From NCBI RefSeq assembly GCF_035998295.1, contig NZ_DASYHS010000135.1:1-55362 (forward strand): a stretch of 55,362 nt of DNA. Direction: 5' to 3'. This DNA comes from DASYHS01 sp035998295. GTDB taxonomy: Bacteria; Pseudomonadota; Alphaproteobacteria; Azospirillales; Azospirillaceae. Both the position numbers and the translations under genes were made by a program. Of this stretch, positions 47,902-55,362 are shown piece after piece (positions within the stretch are counted from its first letter, which is position 1; each line of letters starts with the position of its first letter). Below the pieces are notes generated by a model. It saw nothing but the letters and a program-made list of their open reading frames with translations. It ran no database searches and was not told the origin of the DNA.

Positions 47902-50348
47902 CCGCCTGCCTGCATTGCGGCCAGGACGCGGCCGGGGCGCGGTTCTGCTGCCCCGGCTGCGCCGCCGCCTGGGAGACCGTGCGCGGCCTCGGCCTGGAGC
48001 GCTACTACGAGCGCCGGCGCCTCGATCCCGAGGTCCGGCCGCCGCGCCCGGAGGAGGGGGAGGCCGACGTCTCCGCCCATGTCCGCACCGCCCCCGACGG
48101 CACCGCGCGCCTCGACCTGATGGTCGACGGGCTGCAATGCGCGGCCTGCGTCTGGCTGATCGAGAGCGTGCTCAAGCGCAGCCCCGCGGTGCGCCACGCC
48201 CGGCTCAACATGACGACCCGGCGCCTGGCGCTGGTCTGGGACCCGGCCGGGGCCGACGGCAACGCGCTGGTCGCCTCGGTCGCCGGGCTCGGCTACCGGC
48301 TGGTGCCGTTCGACCCCGGCCGGCTCGCCGACGCCGGCGCCGCCGAGGAGCGCGGCCTGCTGCGCGCGATGGCCGTGGCCGGCTTCGCCTCGGCCAACGT
48401 GATGCTGCTCTCGGTCGCGGTCTGGGCCGGGCACGCCCAGGGCATGGGGCCGGCGACGCGCGACCTGATGCACTGGGTCTCGGCCCTGGTGGCGCTGCCC
48501 GCGATCGCCTATGCCGCGCGGCCGTTCTTCCGCTCGGCCTGGGCCGCGCTGTCGCGCCGGCGCACCAGCATGGACGTGCCGATCTCGCTCGGCGTCGTGC
48601 TGGTCTCGGCCGTCAGCCTGGCCGAGACGGTGCAGGGCCACGAGCACGCCTATTTCGACGGCGCGGTGATGCTGCTGTTCTTCCTGCTGGTCGGCCGCTA
48701 CCTGGAGCTGCGCGCGCGCGGCCGGGCGCGCTCGGCGGCCGAGCACCTGCTGTCGCTGGGCGCGCGCGCGGTCACCGTGCTCGACGGCGCCGGGCACGGC
48801 CGCGTGCTGCCGCCCGACCGGGTCGAGGCCGGCATGACCGTCCTGGTGGCCCCCGGCGAGCGGGTGCCCGTCGACGGGCGCGTGCTGGAGGGCCGTTCCG
48901 ACCTCGACACCGCGCTGCTGACCGGCGAGACGGTGCCGGCGGCGGCGAGCCCGGGCGACGCGGTCTTCGCCGGCACGCTGAACCTGACCGCCGCCCTGAC
49001 CCTGCGCGTCACGGCGGTCGGCGAAGGCACCCTGCTGGCCGAGATCGTGCGCCTGATGGAGGTGGCCGAGCAGGGCCGCGCCCGCTACGTCGACCTGGCC
49101 GAGCGGGTGTCGCGCTTCTACTCGCCGGTCGTCCACCTGGCGGCGCTGCTGACCTTCGTCGGCTGGATCGGCTTGATGGAGGCACCCTGGCAGGCGGCGC
49201 TGCTGCACGCGGCGGCCGTGCTGATCATCACGTGCCCCTGCGCGCTGGCGCTCGCGGTGCCGGCGGTGCAGGTGATCGCGAGCGGCCGCCTGATGCGCCA
49301 GGGCGTCCTGCTGAAGTCGGCGACCGCGCTGGAGCGGCTGGCCGGGATCGACACCGTCGTCTTCGACAAGACCGGGACTTTGACCGAGGGACGGCCGGTG
49401 CCGGTGCTGGACGGCGTCGATCCGGCCGACCTCCGCCTCGCCGCCTCGCTCGCCGGTGCCAGCCGCCACCCGCTCGCCCGCGCGCTGGCGCGCGCCGCCG
49501 GCGACGTGCCGGTGGCGTCGGGGGTGGTCGAGCAGCCCGGCGCCGGCCTCGTGCTCGCGGCACCCGGGGGCGAGGTCCGCCTCGGCAGCCGCCGCCATGT
49601 CGGCCTGCCCGAGGACGCCGGCGGACCGGAAGGCGGGGAGGGCGGGGCCGGGCCGGAGTTCTGGCTGTCCGCGCCCGGCCGGGCCCCGGTCCGCTTCGCC
49701 TTCACCGACGCGCCGCGCGCCGATGCCGCCGCGGTGGTCGGGGCCCTGCGCGCGCGGGGCCTGCGCGTCGTGCTGCTGTCGGGCGACCGCGTCCCGGCCG
49801 TGCGCGCGGTCGCGCAGACCCTCGGCATCGCCGACTGGCACGCCGCCTGCGACCCCGCGGCCAAGGTCGCGGTGCTGGAGCGGCTGGCGGCCGGGGGGGC
49901 TCGCGTGCTGATGGTCGGCGACGGCCTCAACGACGCCCCGGCGCTCTCGGCGGCGCTGGTGTCGATGTCGCCCTCGACCGCGGCCGACGTCAGCCAGACC
50001 GCGGCCGACGTCGTGTTCCAGGGCCACCGCCTCGCCCCGGTCGCCGAGGCGGTCGAGGTCGCGGCGCGCGCCGACCGGCTGGTGCGCGGCAACTTCGCGC
50101 TGGCCCTGGTCTACAACCTGCTGACCGTGCCGCTGGCGGTGGCCGGCTTCGTGACGCCGCTGGTGGCGGCGCTCGCGATGTCCTCCTCCTCGCTGCTGGT
50201 GATCGCCAACGCCCTGCGCCTCTCCCGGCGCCGGGCCCGAACGGACGAGACCGATGGACGTTCTGCTCTACCTGATCCCGATCGCGCTGTGCCTCGGCCT
50301 GCTGGGGCTGGTGGCGTTCCTGTGGGCGCTGCGGTCCGGGCAGTTTGA
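47898..50348 (+). CDS. ccoI: Copper-exporting P1B-type ATPase for cbb3 assembly
   Basis: An 816-residue P-type ATPase (FixI/CtpA2) that moves copper to the periplasm for the CuB site. In order: an N-terminal cysteine-rich region (CLHCGQDAAGARFCCPGC), an HMA domain with GLQCAACVWLIE, the TGET loop (LLTGETVP), the CPC transport motif ITCPCALALAVP, phosphorylation site DKTGTLTEG, SRHPLARAL and GDGLNDAPALSAALV. Translation starts at GTG 47898 within the ccoH stop. The frame stays open for about 30 codons past the last helix and overlaps ccoS by 95 bases, giving a longer tail than usual. Confidence 0.95.
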   Translation: MTACLHCGQDAAGARFCCPGCAAAWETVRGLGLERYYERRRLDPEVRPPRPEEGEADVSAHVRTAPDGTARLDLMVDGLQCAACVWLIESVLKRSPAVRHARLNMTTRRLALVWDPAGADGNALVASVAGLGYRLVPFDPGRLADAGAAEERGLLRAMAVAGFASANVMLLSVAVWAGHAQGMGPATRDLMHWVSALVALPAIAYAARPFFRSAWAALSRRRTSMDVPISLGVVLVSAVSLAETVQGHEHAYFDGAVMLLFFLLVGRYLELRARGRARSAAEHLLSLGARAVTVLDGAGHGRVLPPDRVEAGMTVLVAPGERVPVDGRVLEGRSDLDTALLTGETVPAAASPGDAVFAGTLNLTAALTLRVTAVGEGTLLAEIVRLMEVAEQGRARYVDLAERVSRFYSPVVHLAALLTFVGWIGLMEAPWQAALLHAAAVLIITCPCALALAVPAVQVIASGRLMRQGVLLKSATALERLAGIDTVVFDKTGTLTEGRPVPVLDGVDPADLRLAASLAGASRHPLARALARAAGDVPVASGVVEQPGAGLVLAAPGGEVRLGSRRHVGLPEDAGGPEGGEGGAGPEFWLSAPGRAPVRFAFTDAPRADAAAVVGALRARGLRVVLLSGDRVPAVRAVAQTLGIADWHAACDPAAKVAVLERLAAGGARVLMVGDGLNDAPALSAALVSMSPSTAADVSQTAADVVFQGHRLAPVAEAVEVAARADRLVRGNFALALVYNLLTVPLAVAGFVTPLVAALAMSSSSLLVIANALRLSRRRARTDETDGRSALPDPDRAVPRPAGAGGVPVGAAVRAV

Positions 50349-50499
50349 CGATTTGGACGGGGCGGCCCACCGCATCCTGTTCGACGAGGACGAGCCGGCC
50401 CCGGTTGCGCCCCTCCCCGCGCGCGGCGACAATGGCCGCGCGCACGAGGCAGGGGAGGGGACATGGAAGGCGCGATCGGCCCGGGGCCGCGCAACCTGA
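50254..50499 (+). CDS. ccoS: cbb3 oxidase maturation protein CcoS
   Basis: An 81-residue protein with one membrane helix (LLYLIPIALCLGLLGLVAFLW region) and the family signature WALRSGQFDDLDGAAHRILFDED. CcoS is needed to insert cofactors into CcoN. The body resembles standard CcoS to about residue 50; the remaining basic tail runs over the start of the following peptidase gene by 37 bases. Confidence 0.93.
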   Translation: MDVLLYLIPIALCLGLLGLVAFLWALRSGQFDDLDGAAHRILFDEDEPAPVAPLPARGDNGRAHEAGEGTWKARSARGRAT

Positions 50500-51515
50500 T
50501 CACCGACGTCGACGGCATCGCCGTCGGCAACGCCGAGGCGGCGTCGGTGCGCTCGGGCGTCACGGTCGTGCTGCCGGACCGGCGCGCGGTTGCGGCGGTC
50601 GACGTGCGCGGCGGCGCGCCCGGCACGCGCGAGACCGACGCCCTCGACCCCGCCTGCCTGGTCGAGGCGGTGGACGCGGTCGTGCTGTCCGGCGGCTCGG
50701 CCTTCGGGCTGGACGCGGCGCAGGGCGCGATGCTGTGGCTCGCGGCGCGGGGCCGGGGCTTCCGGGTCGGCCCGGCGGTGGTGCCGATCGTCCCGGCCGC
50801 GATCCTGTTCGACCTCGCGAACGGCGGCGACAAGGCCTGGACCGGCGGTGGGACCGGCGGTGGGGCAACCGAGCCCCCTTACCGCGCCCTTGGCGGGGCG
50901 GCCTGCGACGCGGCGGGCCGGGACTTCGCGCTCGGCAATGCCGGGGCCGGGCTGGGCGCCAAGGCGGGCGGTCTGAAGGGCGGGCTCGGCAGCGTCTCGG
51001 CCGTCGCCGCCGACGGGCTCCAGGTCGGGGCGCTGGTCGCGGCCAACCCGGTCGGCCACGTCGCGATGCCGGGCACGGGGACGTTCTGGGCCTGGCCGTT
51101 CGAGATGGCGGGCGAGCTGGGCGGCCAGCGCCCGCCGGCCGCCGCACCCCCGCCGGGCGCCGGGCTGGAGCCGCCCCGGGCCTCGGCCGCGATCGGCGCC
51201 AACACGACGCTCGGCGTCGTCGCGACCAACCTGCGCCTGACCAAGGCGGAGGCGCGCCGGGTCGCGGTGATGGCCCAGGACGGCTACGCGCGCGCGATCC
51301 GCCCGGTCCACACGCCCTATGACGGCGACACGGTGTTCGTGCTTTCCACCGGCACGCTCGACCTCGACGCCCCGCGCCCCGAACTGCTCTACCGCGTCGG
51401 CGCCCTGGCCGCCGACTGCGTTGCCCGCGCCGTCGCCCGCGGCGTGTTCGAGGCCGAGGCCCTGGGCAGGTTCCCGGCCTACCGCGAGCGCTGGAGTGCG
51501 GCGTTCGGGGCGTGA
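50463..51515 (+). CDS. P1 family (DmpA-like) aminopeptidase
   Basis: A 350-residue Ntn-hydrolase-like enzyme that self-cleaves to create its nucleophile. The N terminus GPRNLITDVDGIAVGNAEAASVRSG and VVLSGGSAFGLDAAQGAM are family hallmarks; the likely self-cleavage site is in AAIGANTTLGVVATN, with a threonine nucleophile. Glycine-rich GGGTGGGAT sits in a loop. Members release N-terminal amino acids or beta-amino acids from small peptides. No signal peptide. Its start lies inside ccoS, probably by chance of compaction rather than function. Confidence 0.9.
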   Translation: MEGAIGPGPRNLITDVDGIAVGNAEAASVRSGVTVVLPDRRAVAAVDVRGGAPGTRETDALDPACLVEAVDAVVLSGGSAFGLDAAQGAMLWLAARGRGFRVGPAVVPIVPAAILFDLANGGDKAWTGGGTGGGATEPPYRALGGAACDAAGRDFALGNAGAGLGAKAGGLKGGLGSVSAVAADGLQVGALVAANPVGHVAMPGTGTFWAWPFEMAGELGGQRPPAAAPPPGAGLEPPRASAAIGANTTLGVVATNLRLTKAEARRVAVMAQDGYARAIRPVHTPYDGDTVFVLSTGTLDLDAPRPELLYRVGALAADCVARAVARGVFEAEALGRFPAYRERWSAAFGA

Positions 51516-51516
51516 A

Positions 51517-51864
51517 TCACCGCCGAAGGCGCTCCAGGATCTGCTGCCTGTGGTCCGCGCCTCCGAAGAACACGGCCAGGACCCTGACCTCGGCCTGCGC
51601 TTCGTCGACCTCGAAGTAGAAGATGAACCGTCTGCTGGTCACGGTGCGGATGCCGGGCCGGATCTCCGGGTGCTCGGTCCCCCGATGGGGATGGACCTCG
51701 AAGCTCCGCATGTAGGCGAGGGCCTCTTCGATGCGCTCGGCCGCCCGCTCCGAAGCGCTCTCCGGGTCGTCCCCGAGGCCTTGATAGGTCCGGACGAGGT
51801 ATTCCTCGACGAGATCGAGGTCGCGCGTGACCTGCGCCGCGCGGCGGACCCTATGGCGCTGCAC
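51517..51864 (-). CDS. ParE-type toxin (RelE/ParE superfamily)
   Basis: A 115-residue toxin candidate. The helical hairpin TRDLDLVEEYLVRTYQGLG with AAERIEEALAYMRSF, followed by strands IRTVTSRRFIFYFEVDEAQAEVRVLAVFFGG in pieces and the final DHRQQILERL, matches ParE. ParE toxins inhibit DNA gyrase. GTG 51864 is used (GGAAGAGAAAG upstream), overlapping the antitoxin by 14 bases; an upstream frame start at 51894 is less likely. It stops one base from the convergent peptidase. Confidence 0.85.
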   Translation of the reverse strand: MQRHRVRRAAQVTRDLDLVEEYLVRTYQGLGDDPESASERAAERIEEALAYMRSFEVHPHRGTEHPEIRPGIRTVTSRRFIFYFEVDEAQAEVRVLAVFFGGADHRQQILERLRR

Positions 51865-52129
51865 GCGTCTTTCTCTTCCGCTCCAGCATCGCACGGGTCT
51901 CCGCCTCGCCGACGTCGAGATCGACGAAGTCCCCCGTGCGGCGCCGGTCGATCAGCGCCCGCAGGGCGGCGACCTCCGCATCGCGCATTTCGGCGTCGCG
52001 CCGCAGCATCTCCAGCCCGCGTTGGAGGACCGCGCTGAGGCTCGGGTACTGCCCGGCCTCGACGAGACTGCGCGCATAGGCCTCCTGCTCGTCGGTCAGC
52101 GAGATCGAGGTCTTCACGGTCATGGTCAC
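51851..52129 (-). CDS. ParD-type antitoxin
   Basis: A 92-residue antitoxin. The N-terminal ribbon-helix-helix reads VKTSISLTDEQEAYARSLVE, YPSLSAVLQRGLEML; the charged C terminus (VDLDVGEAETRAMLERKRK) should wrap the toxin. A very strong ribosome site (AGGAGGTGA) precedes ATG 52129. The gene precedes parE with overlap, as in most parDE operons, and should repress its own promoter. Confidence 0.9.
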   Translation of the reverse strand: MTMTVKTSISLTDEQEAYARSLVEAGQYPSLSAVLQRGLEMLRRDAEMRDAEVAALRALIDRRRTGDFVDLDVGEAETRAMLERKRKTRAAP

Positions 52130-52143
52130 CTCCTGCCGAGTCA

Positions 52144-52162
52144 GGTACTACTGGGTAGCACC
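52144..52162 (-). promoter_or_regulatory. Candidate ParD operator
   Basis: GGTACTAC-TGG-GTAGCACC is an inverted repeat with 7 of 8 arm positions matching, 15 bases upstream of the parD start. TTGATA on the minus strand at 52165-52170 could be its -35 element; the -10 is weak. Confidence 0.55.
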
Positions 52163-52202
52163 AATATCAAGGCCCGGTAGGCGGCGGGTGCTGAAACGAA
52201 GA

Positions 52203-52233
52203 AAGGGCATGCCGGCCGTGCCGGCATGCCCTT
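52203..52233 (-). terminator. Strong hairpin, probable terminator of the phosphoribosyltransferase gene
   Basis: A 14-bp perfect stem (AAGGGCATGCCGGC with its complement) closes a 3-base loop; on the minus strand it is followed by TTCTTCGTTTC. It lies between the upstream phosphoribosyltransferase gene (ends 52413) and the parDE operon, separating them. The 52234-52412 stretch holds no supported gene. Confidence 0.75.
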
Positions 52234-52412
52234 GGAAATCCGCCAACCGGTCCTTGGCTACGCGATACTCCCTCCCTACGAGGTCGGCCTCGCGTCACGG
52301 CGCTTGCCCGGGCCTGTACGGCCGAAGCCGCACTTGATGTTTTCGGACCGTGAGGCGCACGCACGGTCCAGCTTGCGCTTGAAAGCATAAATGGCTCCTT
52401 CGCGGCGGAGCG

Positions 52413-53138
52413 TCAAGGGAAAAGCGGTCCCAGGAGAGCCAGCCCGTCCAGCCGCCGGGGTCGGAAATAGCGCCTGCAGAGATCCGCTGCACATATGATC
52501 GTCGTTCCGGATGCCAGTAGGTCGTCGACGACTATGATTTTGCTTCCGTGCGGCAAACGGGCGTCGGGATCTACGAGAACCGGGGTGAAGTACCTTCTTG
52601 CCTTGGCGTCGACATCTTTCATTGCGAAGAGCCGTGAAGGTAGTGCTCCACGTAGTTTGCCCAGGGCATGTTTGTAGGCCTGCTGGTCGCGCCTGCTTAT
52701 CAAGGCGGGGTCGGGGGCTGAAGCCAGTGCTTCGGCGATGGTCGGCTTGCGAAGAATGTCGGCGATAACGGCCGTCGGGCCGAGCCGGTGCCGAAGGGAT
52801 TTCGCAACCCGCCGCGGAATTCCCTTGGATGAAGGTATGGGAACGATGATGTCGTACTGGCCGGGTTCGACAGTTTTTCGGACGATCCATGCCGCGCGGC
52901 GATGCAGTTGCCGGATGTCGCCTATACCGATCGTGTAGCCGTGAGTGCCCTTCAAGGCATAGATCAGCGGATTGCCGTCGTTGCGCGCGTCCCCGATCCT
53001 GGTCCGCGAGAATACGCAATGCACCAGCGTCGGGCCGAAGCGCACGACCTGGGCCGCCTGTTCCTTGGAGGTGATGACGCGGCGTTCGTGCCGATCATTC
53101 AGCGACACGAGCTTCGTGTCCGAGACGTCGATGCCCAA
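52413..53138 (-). CDS. Phosphoribosyltransferase-fold protein, orphan
   Basis: A 241-residue protein with a type I PRTase signature: the PRPP loop IIVVDDLLASGTTIICAADL near the C terminus, and YDIIVPIPSSKGIPRRVAKSL as an earlier ComF-like strand. The N-terminal third (VRFGPTLVHCVFSRTRIGDARNDGNPLIYAL in pieces) and the FAMKDVDAKARRYFTPVLVD insert are not from a family I know. TTG 53138 is preferred, as AAAAGGAG lies just before it; ATG 53246 would add 36 basic residues. The coding DNA is markedly AT-richer than its neighbours, and the gene stands alone beside parDE, so acquisition is likely. Function is open: salvage, ComF-like or a defence effector. Confidence 0.7.
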   Translation of the reverse strand: MGIDVSDTKLVSLNDRHERRVITSKEQAAQVVRFGPTLVHCVFSRTRIGDARNDGNPLIYALKGTHGYTIGIGDIRQLHRRAAWIVRKTVEPGQYDIIVPIPSSKGIPRRVAKSLRHRLGPTAVIADILRKPTIAEALASAPDPALISRRDQQAYKHALGKLRGALPSRLFAMKDVDAKARRYFTPVLVDPDARLPHGSKIIVVDDLLASGTTIICAADLCRRYFRPRRLDGLALLGPLFP

Positions 53139-53330
53139 CGGGCGCTCCTTTTGGCGAGTTGCCGCAGGTCTACCACTTCGGGTCTTGCATTCAATAGCAT
53201 TCAGATCCCGTAGTACCCGGCTCCGGTCCTTCTTTCCCCTCCGCATGACGCCCGCCCCCATTCGCCTGTTGCAGGAACGCGCCCGGCCGGGAAGGATGCG
53301 GTACGACGGCAAAGTGCTAGGGGAACGAGG

Positions 53331-54452
53331 ATGATCAAGACGCGCGCGGCTGTGGCGTGGGAGGCGAAGCGCCCGCTGGAGATCGAGGAGGTCGAGGTCG
53401 CGGGGCCGAAGCCCGGCGAGGTGCTGGTGCGCATCGTCGCGACCGGGGTGTGCCACACCGACGCCTATACGCTGTCCGGCACCGATCCCGAAGGGATCTT
53501 CCCGGCGATCCTCGGCCACGAAGGCGGCGGCATCGTCGAGGAGGTCGGGGCGGGCGTCACCTCGGTGGCGCCGGGCGACCACGTGATCCCGCTCTATACG
53601 CCGGAATGCGGCCAGTGCAAGTTCTGCCGCTCCGGCAAGACCAATCTGTGCCAGGCGATCCGCGCGACCCAGGGCAAGGGGCTGATGCCCGACGGCACGA
53701 CCCGCTTCTCCAGCAAGGGCCGGCAGGTCTTCCACTACATGGGCACCTCGACCTTCTCCGAGTACACGGTGCTGCCGGAGATCGCGGTCGCGAAGATCCC
53801 CAAGGAGGCGCCGCTCGAGAAGGTGTGCCTGCTCGGCTGCGGCGTTACGACCGGCATCGGCGCCGTGCTCAACACCGCGAAGGTCGAGCCCGGATCGACG
53901 GTCGCGATCTTCGGCCTGGGCGGCATCGGCCTGTCGGCGATCATCGGCGCCGGCATGGCCAAGGCGTCGCGCATCATCGGCATCGACGTCAACCCGTCGA
54001 AGTTCGAGATCGCGAAGCAGCTCGGCGCGACCGACTGCATCAACCCCCGCGACCACGACCGCCCGATCCAGGAGGTGCTGGTCGAGCTGACGGACGGCGG
54101 CGTCGACTATTCCTTCGAATGCATCGGCAACGTCCAGGTGATGCGCGCCGCGCTGGAGTGCTGCCACAAGGGCTGGGGCGAGTCCGTCATCATCGGCGTC
54201 GCCGGCGCCGGCCAGGAGATCGCCACCCGGCCCTTCCAGCTCGTGACCGGGCGGGTCTGGCGCGGCTCGGCCTTCGGCGGCGTGCGCGGCCGCTCCGAGC
54301 TGCCGGGCTATGTCGAGCGCTACATGAACGGCGAGTTCGAGCTCGACACCTTCATCACCCACACCATGGGGCTGGAGGACATCAACACCGCCTTCGACCT
54401 GATGCACGAGGGCAAGAGCATCCGCTCCGTCGTCCTCTACGGCCGTAGCTGA
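53331..54452 (+). CDS. frmA: S-(hydroxymethyl)glutathione dehydrogenase / class III alcohol dehydrogenase
   Basis: A 373-residue zinc medium-chain dehydrogenase that oxidises the glutathione adduct of formaldehyde to S-formylglutathione with NAD+. Catalytic zinc ligands are in TGVCHTDAYTLSG and GHEGGGIVEEVG, the structural zinc cysteines in CGQCKFCRSGKTNLC, and the nucleotide fold in IFGLGGIGLSAIIG. The class III signature GWGESVIIGVAGAGQEI is present. The ATG follows AGGGGAACGAGG. It is the first of two detoxification genes. Confidence 0.96.
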   Translation: MIKTRAAVAWEAKRPLEIEEVEVAGPKPGEVLVRIVATGVCHTDAYTLSGTDPEGIFPAILGHEGGGIVEEVGAGVTSVAPGDHVIPLYTPECGQCKFCRSGKTNLCQAIRATQGKGLMPDGTTRFSSKGRQVFHYMGTSTFSEYTVLPEIAVAKIPKEAPLEKVCLLGCGVTTGIGAVLNTAKVEPGSTVAIFGLGGIGLSAIIGAGMAKASRIIGIDVNPSKFEIAKQLGATDCINPRDHDRPIQEVLVELTDGGVDYSFECIGNVQVMRAALECCHKGWGESVIIGVAGAGQEIATRPFQLVTGRVWRGSAFGGVRGRSELPGYVERYMNGEFELDTFITHTMGLEDINTAFDLMHEGKSIRSVVLYGRS

Positions 54453-54478
54453 ACGGGGCCGCAGCTGAACGGGGCCGC
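54447..54478. repeat. Tandem duplication, 2 x 16 bp, spanning the frmA stop codon
   Basis: AGCTGAACGGGGCCGC occurs twice exactly, and the first TGA in it is the frmA stop codon. A third, degenerate copy follows up to about 54500. The duplication lengthens the frmA-fghA spacer. Confidence 0.92.
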
Positions 54479-54508
54479 CGGACCGGGGCCGCTGAACAGG
54501 AGGGAACC

Positions 54509-55360
54509 ATGACCGACGAGGCGACCCTCGTCTCGGCGAACAGGTGCTTCGGCGGCCGGCACGAGCGCTGGCGCCACCGCTCGCGCACGCTCGGCTGCGA
54601 CATGGTGTTCGCGGCGTTCCTGCCGCCGGGTGCCGCACCCGGCGCGCCGGTCCCGGTGCTGTACTGGCTGTCGGGCCTGACCTGCACGGACGAGAACTTC
54701 ATGCAGAAGGCCGGCGCCCAGCGCCTCGCGGCCGAGCTCGGCATCGCGATCGTGGCGCCCGACACCAGCCCGCGCGGGTCCGGCGTGCCCGGCGACCCGG
54801 AAGGGGCCTGGGACTTCGGCCACGGCGCCGGCTTCTACGTCGATGCGACCGAGGAGCCGTGGGCGCGCCACTACCGCATGCACGACTACGTCGTGAACGA
54901 GCTGCCGATCCTGGTCGAGCGGCTGTTCCCGGTCACCGACCGCCGCTCCGTGTCCGGCCATTCCATGGGCGGGCATGGCGCGCTGGTCGCCGCGCTGCGC
55001 AACCCCGGCCGCTACCGCTCGGTCTCGGCCTTCGCGCCGATCGCGAACCCGGCTTCCGTGCCCTGGGGCGAGAAGGCGTTCGGCCGCCTGCTCGGCCCCG
55101 ACCGGCGGCGCTGGGCGGAATGGGACGCCTGCGCCCTGATCGCGCGCGCGGCCGAGCGCCTGCCCCTGCTGGTCGACCAGGGCGACGCGGACGCGTTCCT
55201 GGAGACCCAGCTCCGCCCCGAAGCGCTCCGGGCCGCGGCCGGTGCGGCGGGCCATCCCCTGACCCTGCGCCTGCAGCCCGGCTACGACCACAGCTACTTC
55301 TTCATCGCCACCTTCATCGACGACCACCTCCGCCACCACGCCGCCGCCCTGGCGGCGTGA
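54509..55360 (+). CDS. fghA: S-formylglutathione hydrolase
   Basis: A 283-residue alpha/beta hydrolase that releases formate and glutathione from S-formylglutathione, completing formaldehyde oxidation with FrmA. Motifs are LYWLSGLTCTDENFMQKAGAQ, APDTSPRGSGVPGD, the nucleophile elbow SGHSMGGHGALV with the catalytic serine, LVDQGDADAFL with the acid, and the histidine in GYDHSYFFI. GGAGGGAACC precedes the ATG. The gene ends two bases before the window edge and is complete. Confidence 0.96.
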   Translation: MTDEATLVSANRCFGGRHERWRHRSRTLGCDMVFAAFLPPGAAPGAPVPVLYWLSGLTCTDENFMQKAGAQRLAAELGIAIVAPDTSPRGSGVPGDPEGAWDFGHGAGFYVDATEEPWARHYRMHDYVVNELPILVERLFPVTDRRSVSGHSMGGHGALVAALRNPGRYRSVSAFAPIANPASVPWGEKAFGRLLGPDRRRWAEWDACALIARAAERLPLLVDQGDADAFLETQLRPEALRAAAGAAGHPLTLRLQPGYDHSYFFIATFIDDHLRHHAAALAA

Positions 55361-55362
55361 GC

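Noticed and set aside
52413..53246. Prophage or insertion-sequence remnant
   Set aside because: Despite the AT-richer composition, no integrase, transposase, attachment-site duplication or terminal inverted repeat was visible around the patch.

Overview
The window is high-GC DNA (about 70 percent) with tightly packed genes, many ATGA or GTGA start/stop overlaps, and markers typical of Alphaproteobacteria. These include a cbb3 oxidase locus in the order ccoNOQP-GHIS behind an FNR-type box, a PcaQ-type regulator divergent from a pcaDCHGB cluster, two PAS_5-like proteins, an RHH_4-type protein, an alphaproteobacterial-style Fur, and a promoter matching the EcfG general-stress consensus. A Rhodospirillales-like free-living or plant/soil organism is the best guess; the genus cannot be read from the sequence. 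No integrase, transposase, prophage structural gene or CRISPR array was seen.

Layout. 1-8.4 kb: housekeeping and orphan genes (CBS protein, a zinc-ribbon methyltransferase, a stand-alone Hen1-type RNA 3'-end methyltransferase, SulP transporter coupled to a universal stress protein, PIG-L deacetylase, YajQ, MFS transporter, DUF2066-like exported protein). 8.4-15 kb: the protocatechuate branch of the beta-ketoadipate pathway (pcaQ, then pcaD-C-H-G-B and a CoA transferase), which would take protocatechuate to 3-oxoadipyl-CoA; the last thiolase is not here. 15.1-16.1 kb: an Xre/ParS-RES toxin-antitoxin pair with a readable promoter and operator. 16.1-22.7 kb: LysR regulators divergent from DoxX and from a D-threonine-aldolase-like PLP enzyme, plus MATE and quinone-reductase-like genes. 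22.7-31.3 kb: a secreted beta-helix/RTX protein, a ribbon-helix-helix protein, a hybrid PAS histidine kinase, a chemoreceptor and a second PAS_5 protein.

31.3-42.2 kb: a structured RNA with 6S-like architecture, tRNA-Asp(GTC), a DUF445 membrane protein, a histidine kinase with a degenerate ATP-binding domain behind an EcfG-type promoter, Fur, a thioesterase, two RNA methyltransferases, AzoR with a divergent LysR regulator, and an MqsR toxin paired with a fused zinc-finger/HTH/Panacea (SocA) antitoxin. 42.2-50.5 kb: the complete cbb3 oxidase structural and assembly genes. 50.5-55.4 kb: a P1-family peptidase, a ParDE pair, an AT-richer phosphoribosyltransferase-fold gene that looks acquired, and the glutathione-dependent formaldehyde detoxification pair.

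Two themes cut across the window. First, there are three toxin-antitoxin modules in about 37 kb, all with visible operator-like inverted repeats. Second, short tandem duplications (unit 6-30 bp, two to seven copies) recur at gene ends, in 5' leaders, in an encoded signal peptide and at protein termini, at ten or more places.
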